The notes beneath the pieces are model-generated. The model was not told where the DNA came from, did not search any database, and worked only from the letters and a program-made list of their open reading frames with translations. 64,000 nucleotides of DNA from Arminella tubonensis (GTDB taxonomy: Bacteria; Pseudomonadota; Alphaproteobacteria; Rhizobiales; Rhizobiaceae), in the NCBI RefSeq assembly GCF_003240585.1, contig NZ_PCDP01000003.1, positions 62,001 to 126,000 of the forward strand, written 5' to 3'. This document shows, piece after piece, positions 45,636 through 54,866 of the stretch; the first letter of the stretch is position 1; every line of letters starts with the position of its first letter. Made by a program: the position numbers and the translations under genes.

Positions 45636-47273
45636 TTATGCCATCTTTGCTGCGAGCTCGAACACTTCGGCAACCGCAATGGCACCCGGATCAGCGCTTC
45701 CCTCGAGGTCCCGCTCGCTGACATAGGCCGCTCTACCAGCCTTGGCTTTCGTAATCGCCTTGGTGCCTTCGGCACCCATTCTTGCTGCTTGCGCCGCTTT
45801 GACCAGATCGCCACTGGCAAGACTGTGAAGGGCCGGCTCCAGCGCGTCGATCATCGTGCGATCACCCATTGCGGCCCCGCCGTAAAAGGACATTCGGTCA
45901 AGGCCGGCAAGCAACGCCGAGGGCAATCCATCGCCATCTTCCATCTTCTTCGATGCCGCGGTGAAGAAGATCGAGAGCAATACCCCGCTGGATCCCCCCA
46001 TGCTCGTGGCAAGCTTGCTGCCAATTGCCGCGAGCAGGTCAGATATATCGTCGAGCGGCATCGAGTGCCGCGCGGCCAAAAGGCTGCGGGCGCCAGAAGC
46101 GACAGTCGAGCCGGTGTCACCGTCGCCGGCGCGGGCATCAAGCCGGTTGAGTTCCGCCTCTAGCGATATCAAATGATTGCAGATCGCACTGAGCAATTCC
46201 TCGTGCCGGGCGTTGCGGCTAGGTGCGTGTTCGCCCCCGGTGGTTGCCAGGGCGGGTGCTTTGACGATTTCAACTGCATGCCTGCGAACCGGTGCGACCC
46301 ACGCACGCGGCTCGACCGCCGCGAGCAGCGCCTCTTCTCTGGCGACATCGAGCTTCAGCAGAGACAGCGAAAATCCATTCATATTCAACGCGGTCATCAG
46401 CGGCGCGGGTCCAATGACAAATTTCACCCTGTCGGCAATCCGCGATTTGAGAACAGCATGCGCGATCAGACTCATCTCAATCGGCGGAACGGCGCCGAGA
46501 TTGTTGATCAGCAGCGCATGATCAGCGGCGGGAGACATGGCCGTTGCAAGGCGATCGGACATGATTGCGACGATGGCTTGCGCGTCCTGCAGGGCAATGC
46601 GCTCGGCCCCGGGTTCTCCATGGATGCCGAGACCCAGTTCACCCTCTAAGGCACCAAGACGGTCCTCACGGTCCTGACCGGGGATGGAGCAAGACGACAA
46701 CGAAACGCCGAGGGAAATGACGTCCTTCGCCGCAGCACCGGCAGCAGACGTCACAGCTTTCAGCGGCTCTCCACGCTCCGCCAGATAACCGGCAATCTTG
46801 TGAACGAACAGCGTGCCGGCTACTCCGCGAGGTTGGGCGAGGTCCGGCAAGGCGATGTCGTCACCGACAATTACCATTTCGACCAGGAACCCCTCCGCGC
46901 GAGCCTTTTCTGCCGCGAGACCGAAATTTAGGCGGTCACCCGTATAGTTCTTGACGATCAACAGGCAGCCGGCCGTTCCCGCGACAGCACGAATGGCCGT
47001 CAGGACAGCGTCGACGCTTGGAGATGCGAATATCTCGCCGGAGACTGCAGCGGTAAGCATAGACTTACCGACAAAGCCGGCATGGGAGGGTTCGTGCCCG
47101 GCGCCGCCACCTGAGATGACAGCAACCTTCGACTTGTCCCAGTCGGCGCGCAAAATCACCTTGATGTCGGGATAGGTATCGAGGCGGGCCAGCCTACCGA
47201 CGGGAGACGTCTGCAACAGACCGTCGAGCGCTTCCGTGACGATATTTTCCCTGCGATTGATAAAATGCTTCAT
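45636..47273 (-). CDS. ATP-dependent dihydroxyacetone-family kinase (DhaK-DhaL fusion)
   Basis: A 545-residue single-chain DAK. The K domain (residues about 1-330) has VAVISGGGAGHEPSHAGFVG and GLGIHGEPGAERI with the substrate histidine. The L domain (about 350-545) has DARAGDGDTGSTVASG, the nucleotide/Mg site, and SSGVLLSIFFTAA, GGAAMGDRTMIDALEP. Such fused kinases use ATP directly. Relatives act on dihydroxyacetone, erythrulose or threitol-derived ketoses. Having this enzyme and a PTS-type DhaK/DhaL/DhaM in one operon is unusual and suggests two substrates or two steps. Confidence 0.92.
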   Translation of the reverse strand: MKHFINRRENIVTEALDGLLQTSPVGRLARLDTYPDIKVILRADWDKSKVAVISGGGAGHEPSHAGFVGKSMLTAAVSGEIFASPSVDAVLTAIRAVAGTAGCLLIVKNYTGDRLNFGLAAEKARAEGFLVEMVIVGDDIALPDLAQPRGVAGTLFVHKIAGYLAERGEPLKAVTSAAGAAAKDVISLGVSLSSCSIPGQDREDRLGALEGELGLGIHGEPGAERIALQDAQAIVAIMSDRLATAMSPAADHALLINNLGAVPPIEMSLIAHAVLKSRIADRVKFVIGPAPLMTALNMNGFSLSLLKLDVAREEALLAAVEPRAWVAPVRRHAVEIVKAPALATTGGEHAPSRNARHEELLSAICNHLISLEAELNRLDARAGDGDTGSTVASGARSLLAARHSMPLDDISDLLAAIGSKLATSMGGSSGVLLSIFFTAASKKMEDGDGLPSALLAGLDRMSFYGGAAMGDRTMIDALEPALHSLASGDLVKAAQAARMGAEGTKAITKAKAGRAAYVSERDLEGSADPGAIAVAEVFELAAKMA

Positions 47274-47322
47274 TGGCCGTTTCCACTTCGTGCGTCGTAT
47301 GCCGTCGGACTTCGATCTCGCC

Positions 47323-48330
47323 TTACCTCAAACGCTCGCCTGTCGCTCCGAAATAGAGCGGGTCCTTGAGCGTCAATCGGACACTGTCACCGGGTCGAAC
47401 CGGCACGTGCGGATCGGCAAGCGTCACCAGTTTTCGGTCGCCAACCGCGAGATGCAGATGGTTCTGGTCGCCCAGATGTTCGATCCAGTCCACCCGCGCA
47501 TTGGCCTTGCCTTCCCCTCCGATTTCCAGATGCTCGGTTCTGGCGCCTATTGTCCGGGTGCCTGATGGCTCGCGGGACCCCGGCAGCATGCCGGGAGGCA
47601 ACAGGTTGATGTGCGGTTGGCCAAGACGGGCAGCGACATGGAGATTGGCGGGATTGCCGTAGATTTCCCGTGGGGTACCGATCTGTACCAGGCCGCCCTC
47701 TGCCATGATGCCGATACGATCGGCCATGGTCATCGCCTCGATCTGGTCGTGCGTGACATAGAGCAAAGTCGAGCGCAGTTCCTTCTGTATGCGCTTGAGC
47801 TCCAGGCGCAGTTCAGCGCGGAGCTTCGCATCCAGAGAGGAGAGCGGCTCGTCCATCAGATAGATCGATGGCCGGCGGATCAGCGCGCGGCCGATCGCCA
47901 CGCGTTGCATCTCGCCGCCGGAAAGCTTGGTTGCCCGATTTTCCAGCTTGTGGGCGATACGCACCATCTGCGCGACTTCACGGACACGCCGGTCGATTTC
48001 CTCCTTGCTCGATCGATGGATCGGCGAACGAAGAGGAAAGGCAAGGTTGTCGTAGACGCTCAAATGCGGATAGAGCGAGTATTGCTGGAAGACGAAGGCC
48101 ACATTGCGCGCCGCAGGCGGCAGCTCAGCGGCATTCTGGCCACCAATCCTGACCTGTCCTGTATCCGGCCGTTCCAGCCCGGCGATGAGCCGGAGCGTCG
48201 TCGTCTTTCCAGCGCCGGTCGGCCCAAGAAGCACTACGAATTCGCCGTTGGCAATCGTCAGCGTCAGATCCTGAACCGCTCTCGTGCCACCGAAACTCTT
48301 GCTGATCTTTTCAAGGACGACTTCAGCCAT
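47323..48330 (-). CDS. Carbohydrate ABC transporter ATPase (MalK-type), second
   Basis: A 335-residue ATPase from ATG 48330 (overlapping the previous gene by eight bases). Walker A LLGPTGAGKTTTLRLIAG, signature LSGGEMQRVAIGRAL, Walker B IYLMDEPLSSLDAKLR, H-loop VTHDQIEAMTMAD. The C-terminal TOBE/OB part has GARTEHLEI, like MalK/UgpC. Signature Q is replaced by E (LSGGE), a frequent variant. It is one of two different ATPases in this system, as in rhizobial polyol importers such as GlpST. Confidence 0.9.
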   Translation of the reverse strand: MAEVVLEKISKSFGGTRAVQDLTLTIANGEFVVLLGPTGAGKTTTLRLIAGLERPDTGQVRIGGQNAAELPPAARNVAFVFQQYSLYPHLSVYDNLAFPLRSPIHRSSKEEIDRRVREVAQMVRIAHKLENRATKLSGGEMQRVAIGRALIRRPSIYLMDEPLSSLDAKLRAELRLELKRIQKELRSTLLYVTHDQIEAMTMADRIGIMAEGGLVQIGTPREIYGNPANLHVAARLGQPHINLLPPGMLPGSREPSGTRTIGARTEHLEIGGEGKANARVDWIEHLGDQNHLHLAVGDRKLVTLADPHVPVRPGDSVRLTLKDPLYFGATGERLR

Positions 48331-49420
48331 CGCGGGCCTCCGAATAAAGGGACGAGCCAATGGCGCGACCTGACCTGCAATCGAAAAGCGAAAGCTTGTC
48401 ATGATCGAGTTCGATGCCGACGTTCTCGCCGATCTTGAAATTCCGGTTGGCTGGAATGCGCGCCTTCAGCATTCCTGATCCGGTCTCCACGGTCACGATC
48501 TGATTGGTGCCAAGATATTCGCTGCCATAGACGGAACCCCGCAGCGGCGCGTGGTCGCTAAGGCGGATATGTTCGGGCCGGATCCCCAGCGCCAGTTCCG
48601 CTTCCGGCATGTCTTCCAGGACCGCGGGCAGCGCCACCTCGACGCCGTCAATCCTCACACTGCGCTTTCCCCGATGGAGCGACGAGGTGAACCGCAGGAA
48701 GTTCATCGGCGGAGACCCGATGAAATCAGCCACGTACATGCTTGCCGGGCAATTGTAGATTTCCTGCGGCGTTCCGAATTGCTCGATGATCCCATGGTTC
48801 ATGACGGCAATCTTGTCGGCCATGGCCATGGCCTCCATCTGGTCGTGGGTGACGTAGACCGTTGTTGCATGAATGCGATTGTGCAATTCCCGCAACTCCC
48901 GGACCATGGTGTCACGAAACTCGGCATCGAGCGTGCCGAGCGGTTCGTCCATGAGAAAGCATTTCGGTCGACGGACGATGGCGCGGCCGAGCGCAACACG
49001 CTGGCGATCCCCGCCCGCCAATCTGGAGACGGAGTGGTCGAGTATGTGGTCGATCTGAAGCAGACGCGCGGTTTCCTCCACACGACTGCGGATCTCCTTT
49101 CTCGGCACACCCTGCGACAATAGCGGGAAACCGACGTTCCCCCGGACCGACATATGCGGATAGAGCGCGAAAAGCTGGAAGACGAAGGCGATGTCGCGCG
49201 CGCTGGCTCGATTGAAGGTCACGTCCTCGCCGTCCAGCAGAATGGCGCCGCTCGAGGGGAGCTCGAGGCCGGCAATCATGCGCAGGGTCGTGGTCTTGCC
49301 ACAACCGGAGGGTCCGAGTAGCGCCAGGAATTCGCCATCCTTGACGGTAAAATTGGAATCGCGGACGGCAACGAAGTCTTCGAATTGCTTGCGCAGATTT
49401 TCTATCCTGATCTCAGCCAT
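48323..49420 (-). CDS. Carbohydrate ABC transporter ATPase (MalK-type), first
   Basis: A 365-residue ATPase. Walker A LLGPSGCGKTTTLRMIAG, a normal Q-loop region FVFQLFALYPHMSV, Walker B CFLMDEPLGTLDAEF, VTHDQMEAMAMAD, and a regulatory OB domain with LALGIRPEHIRL. The signature motif is LAGGDRQRVALGRAI instead of LSGGQ, so this half may be the weaker ATPase of a heterodimer with the next gene. It starts four bases after the small membrane protein gene. Confidence 0.9.
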   Translation of the reverse strand: MAEIRIENLRKQFEDFVAVRDSNFTVKDGEFLALLGPSGCGKTTTLRMIAGLELPSSGAILLDGEDVTFNRASARDIAFVFQLFALYPHMSVRGNVGFPLLSQGVPRKEIRSRVEETARLLQIDHILDHSVSRLAGGDRQRVALGRAIVRRPKCFLMDEPLGTLDAEFRDTMVRELRELHNRIHATTVYVTHDQMEAMAMADKIAVMNHGIIEQFGTPQEIYNCPASMYVADFIGSPPMNFLRFTSSLHRGKRSVRIDGVEVALPAVLEDMPEAELALGIRPEHIRLSDHAPLRGSVYGSEYLGTNQIVTVETGSGMLKARIPANRNFKIGENVGIELDHDKLSLFDCRSGRAIGSSLYSEARDG

Positions 49421-49423
49421 CGA

Positions 49424-49630
49424 TCACTCCGGAAATTTCGACACGATGATGAACATCACGGTGCCGGCGAGAAGCGTGACCAGCGAATAGGTGTAGAGGA
49501 TTAAGGCAAAGGGTTGGAAAAGCATCAGGAACCCAAGCCCGATCAATGTGATTGCGATATTTTCCATCGGCCCGCGCCTGAGGAGGAACAATCGCTTCGG
49601 TTTTTGGTGATTGTCGACTGGTATCTTCAT
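49424..49630 (-). CDS. Small membrane protein in the ABC transporter operon
   Basis: A 68-residue protein from ATG 49630. A basic N-terminus (DNHQKPKRLFLLRRG) precedes two hydrophobic segments, ENIAITLIGLGFLMLFQPFAL and YSLVTLLAGTVMFIIVSKF. It starts with a four-base overlap (ATGA) with the permease stop and ends just before the ATPase, so it is a translated part of the operon. Rhizobial polyol importers carry comparable two-helix accessory proteins (DUF2160 in glp operons). This sequence is not obviously DUF2160. Role unknown. Confidence 0.75.
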   Translation of the reverse strand: MKIPVDNHQKPKRLFLLRRGPMENIAITLIGLGFLMLFQPFALILYTYSLVTLLAGTVMFIIVSKFPE

Positions 49631-50577
49631 TTCCGAACCGCTCCGAAGGTGATGCCGCGCAGCAACTGCTTGCGCAGAAGAATGGTGAACACCAGGATCG
49701 GGACGAGGAAGATCGTGGTGCCCGCCGCCACCGCCGGCCAGTCCTGCCCGCCCTCGCCGATGATGGTCGGGATGAAGGGGGGCGCCGTCTGCGCGGTACC
49801 GGAGGTGAGCAGGGCTGCAAAGGCATATTCGTTCCAGGCGAAGATCAGGCAAAAGATGGCGGTAGCAGCAATCCCTGTCGTTGCCTGCGGCAAGACGACC
49901 TTCCAGAAGGCCTGGAGCCGCGTATAGCCGTCGATCATCGCCGCCTCTTCATATTCGCGCGGGATTTCGTCGATGAAGCCCTTCAGCAGCCAGACGGCGA
50001 GAGACACGTTGACTGCCGTATAGAGCAGGATCATGCCGAGTGCAGTGTCTGAAAGACCAAGTTGGCGGTACATCAGATAGATCGGTATGGCGACGGCGAT
50101 CGGCGGCATCATGCGGGTCGAGAGGATGAAGAACAGCAAATCATCGGCCAGCGGTACCTTGAAGCGCGAGAAGCCATAGGCCGCGAGCGTGCCCAATGCG
50201 ACCGCGCAGAAGGTCGAGCCGAAAGCGATGATTAGCGAGTTGACGAACCGCGGAAGGAAGTTCGACGGCCCGGCGATCACCATGTTGCGCTTCCGGGTAA
50301 CATCGTCGCAAAACGAAGTCGCCGCCGGCAAGGCGTTGATATATTCGGGCGTCTGCCGTGTTCGCGTCGTAAACAGGTTGCAATAACCCTCGATGCTTGG
50401 CTGAAAGACGATCTTCGGCGGATAGGAGATCGAATCCGGCGGCGTCTTGAAGCTCGTGGCAAATATCCAGAGCAAGGGCGTGATCGAAATCAGCGCATAG
50501 AGGACAACGATTGTCCCCGCGATGCGCTTGGACGTGCGCGTCGGCTCGACGACGGAATGGGCGGCGGTGCGGCTCAT
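49627..50577 (-). CDS. Carbohydrate ABC transporter permease (MalG-type)
   Basis: A 316-residue CUT1 permease with six membrane segments. FVNSLIIAFGSTFCAVALGTLAAYGFSRFKV and the EAA loop EYEEAAMIDGYTRLQAFWKVVLPQATTGI are diagnostic. A longer periplasmic loop than usual (TRTRQTPEYINALPAATSFCDDVTRKRN) follows the first segment. It overlaps its neighbours on both sides by four bases. Confidence 0.92.
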   Translation of the reverse strand: MSRTAAHSVVEPTRTSKRIAGTIVVLYALISITPLLWIFATSFKTPPDSISYPPKIVFQPSIEGYCNLFTTRTRQTPEYINALPAATSFCDDVTRKRNMVIAGPSNFLPRFVNSLIIAFGSTFCAVALGTLAAYGFSRFKVPLADDLLFFILSTRMMPPIAVAIPIYLMYRQLGLSDTALGMILLYTAVNVSLAVWLLKGFIDEIPREYEEAAMIDGYTRLQAFWKVVLPQATTGIAATAIFCLIFAWNEYAFAALLTSGTAQTAPPFIPTIIGEGGQDWPAVAAGTTIFLVPILVFTILLRKQLLRGITFGAVRK

Positions 50578-51563
50578 CGTTGCTTCACCCGGTTGAGTGC
50601 CTTGACATAGATATTGGCGAGGCCGAAAACGGCGACGAAGAGGATGATCGCGAAGGCCGAGCTATAACCGGTTCGCCAGCTCTCAAAGGCCTGCCGTTTC
50701 AAGGTGATAGAGGCGACTTCCGTAGTGGAGCCAGGCCCGCCGCCGGTCAGAAGATTGACCATGTCGAACATTTTGAAGTTTTCAATGCCGCGGAACAGTA
50801 CCGCCAGCATGATGAAAGGAAGGACCATCGGCAGCGTGATCGACCAGAACTGCCGAAGCGGCGAAGCGCGATCCACTTCGGCCGCCTCGTAAATATAGTC
50901 TGGGATCGAGCGCAGTCCCGCCAGGCAGATCAGCATCACATAGGGCGTCCACATCCAGGTATCGACGATGACGATCGCCCATGGCGCCAGCGAGACATTG
51001 CCCAGCATTTCGATATTGGCTGTCGGAATTCCTGTCAGGAACGAGACGACATAGGCAAAAAGGCCGATCTGCGGCTGGTAAAGAAACCGCCAGAAATTGC
51101 CGACGACAGCAGGCGACAACATCATCGGAATGAGGATGATCGTCGTCCAGAATGCGTGGCCGCGAAACTTCCGGTCGATCAGGTAGGCAAGCGAAAACCC
51201 GATCAGCGTCTGCAGGAGAATGGTCCAGAAGACGAAATGCGCCGTCGTCTGCATCGCCTGCCAGATATCAGGGTCGGTCAGCACCCGTTCGTAATTTTTC
51301 AGGCCAACGCTTTCGGCAACTGCATTCGGGCGGTTTGCGCGAAAGTTGGTGAATGACAGATAGATCGCCCAAAACAGTGGAAATATGTTGATGGCGAGAA
51401 GCAGGACAATCGTCGGTGTGATGAAGGCCCAGGCAATGGCCCGGTCGGACAGTCCGCGCATGCGCAGTAGGACCGGTTGCGGGGTTGCCTTCGCCGCTGC
51501 TTCCGCGCCCCGCTCGACTAAGGATAATTTGCTGTCAGTCAATGTCGTCACCTTGATTGGCAA
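50574..51563 (-). CDS. Carbohydrate ABC transporter permease (MalF-type)
   Basis: A 329-residue CUT1 permease. AWAFITPTIVLLLAINIFPLFWAIYLSFTNF is the first membrane region, and the EAA loop is YEAAEVDRASPLRQFWSITLPMVLPFIM. It has about six segments. It pairs with the MalG-type permease directly downstream. The upstream binding protein gene is 111 bases away. Confidence 0.92.
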   Translation of the reverse strand: MPIKVTTLTDSKLSLVERGAEAAAKATPQPVLLRMRGLSDRAIAWAFITPTIVLLLAINIFPLFWAIYLSFTNFRANRPNAVAESVGLKNYERVLTDPDIWQAMQTTAHFVFWTILLQTLIGFSLAYLIDRKFRGHAFWTTIILIPMMLSPAVVGNFWRFLYQPQIGLFAYVVSFLTGIPTANIEMLGNVSLAPWAIVIVDTWMWTPYVMLICLAGLRSIPDYIYEAAEVDRASPLRQFWSITLPMVLPFIMLAVLFRGIENFKMFDMVNLLTGGGPGSTTEVASITLKRQAFESWRTGYSSAFAIILFVAVFGLANIYVKALNRVKQR

Positions 51564-51674
51564 TGCTGCGATGGCCGGGCAATCCGGACCGATCGGCGGT
51601 TCCGGACTGCTGCTTCGCGATGTTCTCGGTGAATTTTATTCCTTCTGCGGACGAAATGTCAGCGGACGAAAACA

Positions 51675-53000
51675 TCAAAGCTTGCCGTCATCCTGGAAAA
51701 TCTCGGTCCAGTCCTTGACCAGCAGGTCGAGTGCTTCCTGAGGAGTGCCCTTCCCCGCAACCACGTAGTCATGCGTGCGCTTCTGCATGGCCTGCAGCAG
51801 CTGTGCATAGCTGGGCTCGGCCCAGAAATCCTTGACGATCGCCATCGATTCGAGGAAGGCGCCGGCATAGGGTTGGCTGGAGACGAAGTCGGGCGCGTTG
51901 ACCACTGCCTTCAGGCAGGAATAGCCACCGAGTTTCCACCACTTGGCCTGCACGTCGGGTTGGGCGAACCATTTGATGTATTGAAGCGCGGCATCGCGTT
52001 TTTCGGAGTAGGACACCACCGAAATCCCTTGTCCGCCGAGCTGGGCGAAATGTTCCTTTTCCGCCGGATTGGGGAAGAAGCCGATCCTGTCGCCACCGAC
52101 CTTCTCGTCCTTATAGAGACCGGGCCACGTGAACGCGAAGTTCATCTGCATCGCCACCTGCCCCGATTTGAAGGCGTCGGCGGATTCCGTCATATAGATG
52201 TTCGAGCTTCCCGGAGGCGTGCAGCAATCGTAGAGGGACTTGTAGAATGCAAGGCCCTTGGCCGCTTCTGGCGAATTGACGAAGCCCTTCATGTCATAGG
52301 GTTTCTTCGGATTTTCGTACTGGAAGCCCCAGTCATAGAGGACGTTGGTCACGCCCATCGTGATGCCTTCGGAACCGCGCTCGGTATAGATGGAGGCGCC
52401 ATAGACCGTATGGCCGTCGACCTCGCGTTTCTGAAAGAATTCGGCGATCTCCTTGAGATCATCATAGGTCTTCGGGGGGCCGAGATCCTTGCCGAACTTG
52501 GCCTTGAATTCCTTCTGCAATTCAGGCTTTTCGAACCAGTCCTTGCGATATGTCCAGCCGACCACGTCGCCCATGGCGGGGAGCGCCCAATAGTTCGGCG
52601 AATTCTTCGGCCATTCGGAATAGCCAACGACCGTCGCCGGCACGAAGTCATCCATCTTGATGCCTTCCTTGTCGAAGAAGTCGTTCAGCTTGACATAATG
52701 TCCATTCTCCGCGGCGCCCCCGATCCACTGGCTGTCACCGATGATCAGGTCGCAGAGTTTCCCGTGCGAATTCAATTCATTGAGAAAGCGATCGGCATAA
52801 CTGGTCCACGGGACGAACTCGAATTTCATGTCGATGCCAGATTTCGCCGTGAAGTCCTTCGAAAGCTCGACGAGTGCATTGGCCGGATCCCAGGCCGCCC
52901 AGCACAGAGTCAACTGGTCCGCCTTGGCAAGTGTCGGCGCGGAAATCGAGACCATCAATCCCGAGGCCAGACCCAGCAATGTCTTCAAAATCTTCTGCAT
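51675..53000 (-). CDS. Carbohydrate ABC transporter substrate-binding protein (CUT1)
   Basis: A 441-residue periplasmic protein from ATG 53000, preceded by GGAGGATT. The signal peptide is KILKTLLGLASGLMVSISAPTLAKA. The mature protein (DQLTLCWAAWDPANALVELSKDFTAKSGID) is a MalE-like family-1 binding protein with WALPAMGDVVGWTYRKDWF and NPAEKEHFAQLGGQGISVV. It is smaller than the glycerol-binding GlpV. The ligand is unknown; the kinases downstream make a short polyol or ketose likely. First gene of an operon of at least twelve genes. Confidence 0.9.
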   Translation of the reverse strand: MQKILKTLLGLASGLMVSISAPTLAKADQLTLCWAAWDPANALVELSKDFTAKSGIDMKFEFVPWTSYADRFLNELNSHGKLCDLIIGDSQWIGGAAENGHYVKLNDFFDKEGIKMDDFVPATVVGYSEWPKNSPNYWALPAMGDVVGWTYRKDWFEKPELQKEFKAKFGKDLGPPKTYDDLKEIAEFFQKREVDGHTVYGASIYTERGSEGITMGVTNVLYDWGFQYENPKKPYDMKGFVNSPEAAKGLAFYKSLYDCCTPPGSSNIYMTESADAFKSGQVAMQMNFAFTWPGLYKDEKVGGDRIGFFPNPAEKEHFAQLGGQGISVVSYSEKRDAALQYIKWFAQPDVQAKWWKLGGYSCLKAVVNAPDFVSSQPYAGAFLESMAIVKDFWAEPSYAQLLQAMQKRTHDYVVAGKGTPQEALDLLVKDWTEIFQDDGKL

Positions 53001-53098
53001 GTAATCCTCCCAGATACAGAAGCCGGCGCAACGCCGCCCTCGGAATTTCCCAATTCCCATTTGCCCAACACGTCCTCATTCCCATCGTGTTGAGCAAT

Positions 53099-53128
53099 AT
53101 GTTTAGTGTTGACCAAGTTACTAAACAT
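53099..53128. promoter_or_regulatory. Inverted repeat before the ABC/DAK operon
   Basis: ATGTTTAGT and ACTAAACAT are exact complements separated by 12 bases, about 100 bases before the binding-protein start. The arms and spacing suit a dimeric repressor of GntR or DeoR type. Promoter boxes of the operon should lie between this site and 53020. Confidence 0.5.
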
Positions 53129-53439
53129 TTCAAGAGAGATTCGATGCTGCACCGCCGTTGTGGAATAATTGAGCTGTAGGGAGCCACGCAGAAACACACG
53201 CCGAGTTTTAAATGTCACAATGATATTGCCAGTACAAACAGATTTCTTCAGTACATATTTTCGGAAAAAATGACGTTCCAGGTATTTTTGAGGACAGTTC
53301 TCGCAGAAATACTATTTTCTGCTTATATATATCCCCGTATATTAATGTAATACCGCACTTACGACGATTTCCGCTAGAATCGCGATTGAGATGATACTGT
53401 TATTACGATAAGCTTTTCACAGGCATTTGTAGCGGTTGA

Positions 53440-53751
53440 GAATACTGGCTGCGGGAGCTTCAGAGACATCAAGCGCAAGAACCGAAGCCGTTCCACATCT
53501 GCCGCTACCATCACGAACGATACGACGGCTCCGGCTATCCCCTCGGCCTGGCAGGCGATACGATACCGTTTGAAGCAAGGCTTGCTGAGATCTGCGATGT
53601 CTACGAGGCAATGACGACCGTGCGTCCTTACAAGAACGGTTGGACGCAAGCAGAAGCCGTAGACATGATGCTGCGCTCAGGGGGACACTTCGATCCGGGC
53701 TTGCTCAGCAAGTTCATTTCAAAGATGGTTCTCTCAGGCGTGTTGGCCTGA
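53440..53751 (+). pseudogene. Remnant of an HD-GYP phosphodiesterase domain
   Basis: A frame of about 103 codons with no start, bounded by a stop at 53437 and ending at TGA 53751. It encodes YHHERYDGSGYPLGLAGDTIPFEARLAEICDVYEAM, then RPYKNGW, then GGHFDPGLLSKF. This is the C-terminal half of an HD-GYP domain (cyclic-di-GMP phosphodiesterase), with the GYP motif and the second metal region. The N-terminal HD half is absent. The flanks are AT-rich. It is most likely a leftover of a deleted gene. Apart from this and the inverted repeat, the 53001-53953 gap holds no gene. Confidence 0.85.
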
Positions 53752-53953
53752 ATTCGCACACGCCGGCCGCAAGTTATCGCCAACAAGGCCTTTGACGGAG
53801 GGCACTGGCGTTACCCAATGGGCCGACCACCGACCCCTGCGCTGCATGCTCCGCAACCGTCGATTTAGTAACAAGGGAACAACTTCCAGGGGTCCGTCGT
53901 TTTAAGACCTGACGGCATGTTTGAGCCGGATTATGACCAGGCAAGGAACTCCC

Positions 53954-54469
53954 ATGAAAACCTTCGTTGCAATCGCCGCGATTTCGTCGATCGCCTTCGC
54001 GTCGGCCGTCAGCGCCGCCCCCGTCCATCACAAAACCAAGCATCCTGCGCCAGTCGCCACCGGCGAAAAGGAACGCCTGGGAACATTGTCCTGCGAGGTC
54101 AACGGCGGCGTCGGGCTGCTGCTGGGGTCGAGCAAAGGCGTGAACTGCCAGCTCGTCAAAAGGACCGGCGCGGTTGAGAAATATACGGGTAGCATCGGAA
54201 AACTCGGCATCGATATCGGTGTAACCAACAAATCCTATCTGCGATGGGTTGTGTACACGCTGGCCGCCAGCAAATCCGGCGACCATGCGCTTGCTGGAAC
54301 CTATGTCGGCGTTTCGGCTTCCGGCACCGTGGGTGTCGGGCTCGGTGCAAATGCGCTGGTCGGAGGAACCTCCAAGAACTTTGGATTGCAGCCCCTCAGC
54401 GCCGAAGCAAATACGGGCCTGAACGTTGCTGCCGGCGTGAGCCGCCTTCAACTGAATGCTGCCAAGTAG
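53954..54469 (+). CDS. Exported DUF992 protein
   Basis: A 171-residue protein from ATG 53954. The signal peptide is MKTFVAIAAISSIAFASAVSA, with cleavage before APVHH. The mature part has the DUF992 pattern: a Cys in LGTLSCEVNGGVGLLLGSSKGVNCQL, IGKLGIDIGVT, LAGTYVGVSASGTVGVGLGANALVGG, and a C-terminal LQPLSAEANTGLNVAAGVSRLQL. Two cysteines could form a disulfide. The family is common in Rhizobiales and its function is unknown. It stands as a single gene. Confidence 0.9.
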   Translation: MKTFVAIAAISSIAFASAVSAAPVHHKTKHPAPVATGEKERLGTLSCEVNGGVGLLLGSSKGVNCQLVKRTGAVEKYTGSIGKLGIDIGVTNKSYLRWVVYTLAASKSGDHALAGTYVGVSASGTVGVGLGANALVGGTSKNFGLQPLSAEANTGLNVAAGVSRLQLNAAK

Positions 54470-54505
54470 ACAGCCTCTCATTGCTCCGATGAGCTGAAAT
54501 TGATG

Positions 54506-54526
54506 GAGCCGGTAGCTTGCCGGCTC
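54506..54526 (+). terminator. Stem-loop after the DUF992 gene
   Basis: GAGCCGG / CCGGCTC forms a seven-base-pair stem with a seven-base loop 36 bases after the stop. There is no T-tract, so termination is uncertain. The remaining bases to 54866 show no gene. Confidence 0.4.
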
Positions 54527-54866
54527 TATGCATGCGCTGGCGACGACTGCGATGTGATACCGACATCGCTCGGAAGAGGGATAGAGGAGACGGCATCCCT
54601 TTGCGAATCGACTACTCGCTCCTTGCTCGTGAGAGCAAATGAACGAAGCACCTGCAGGTAGTTTCGAAATACATATCCCTCATTCATACGGTGCCATGGG
54701 CTGCAAGCAATGCGATTTTGGTGACGATTTGTTGATTTTGCGCATAAAATATTAATTTTGGTGACAATTATCACGGATCGGGCGCCCAATGGACACCCGC
54801 AGCTGTGCGCCTCCACCTCGCTTAAGGCTCGGCTGCCGAGAGGCCCAGCCGTTTCCCGGTCCCCGT

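Noticed and set aside
47323..53000. Glycerol transporter GlpSTPQV identity for the ABC operon
   Set aside because: Two ATPases and a small membrane protein are reminiscent, but the binding protein is about 441 residues, smaller than GlpV, and no glpD or glpK is present.
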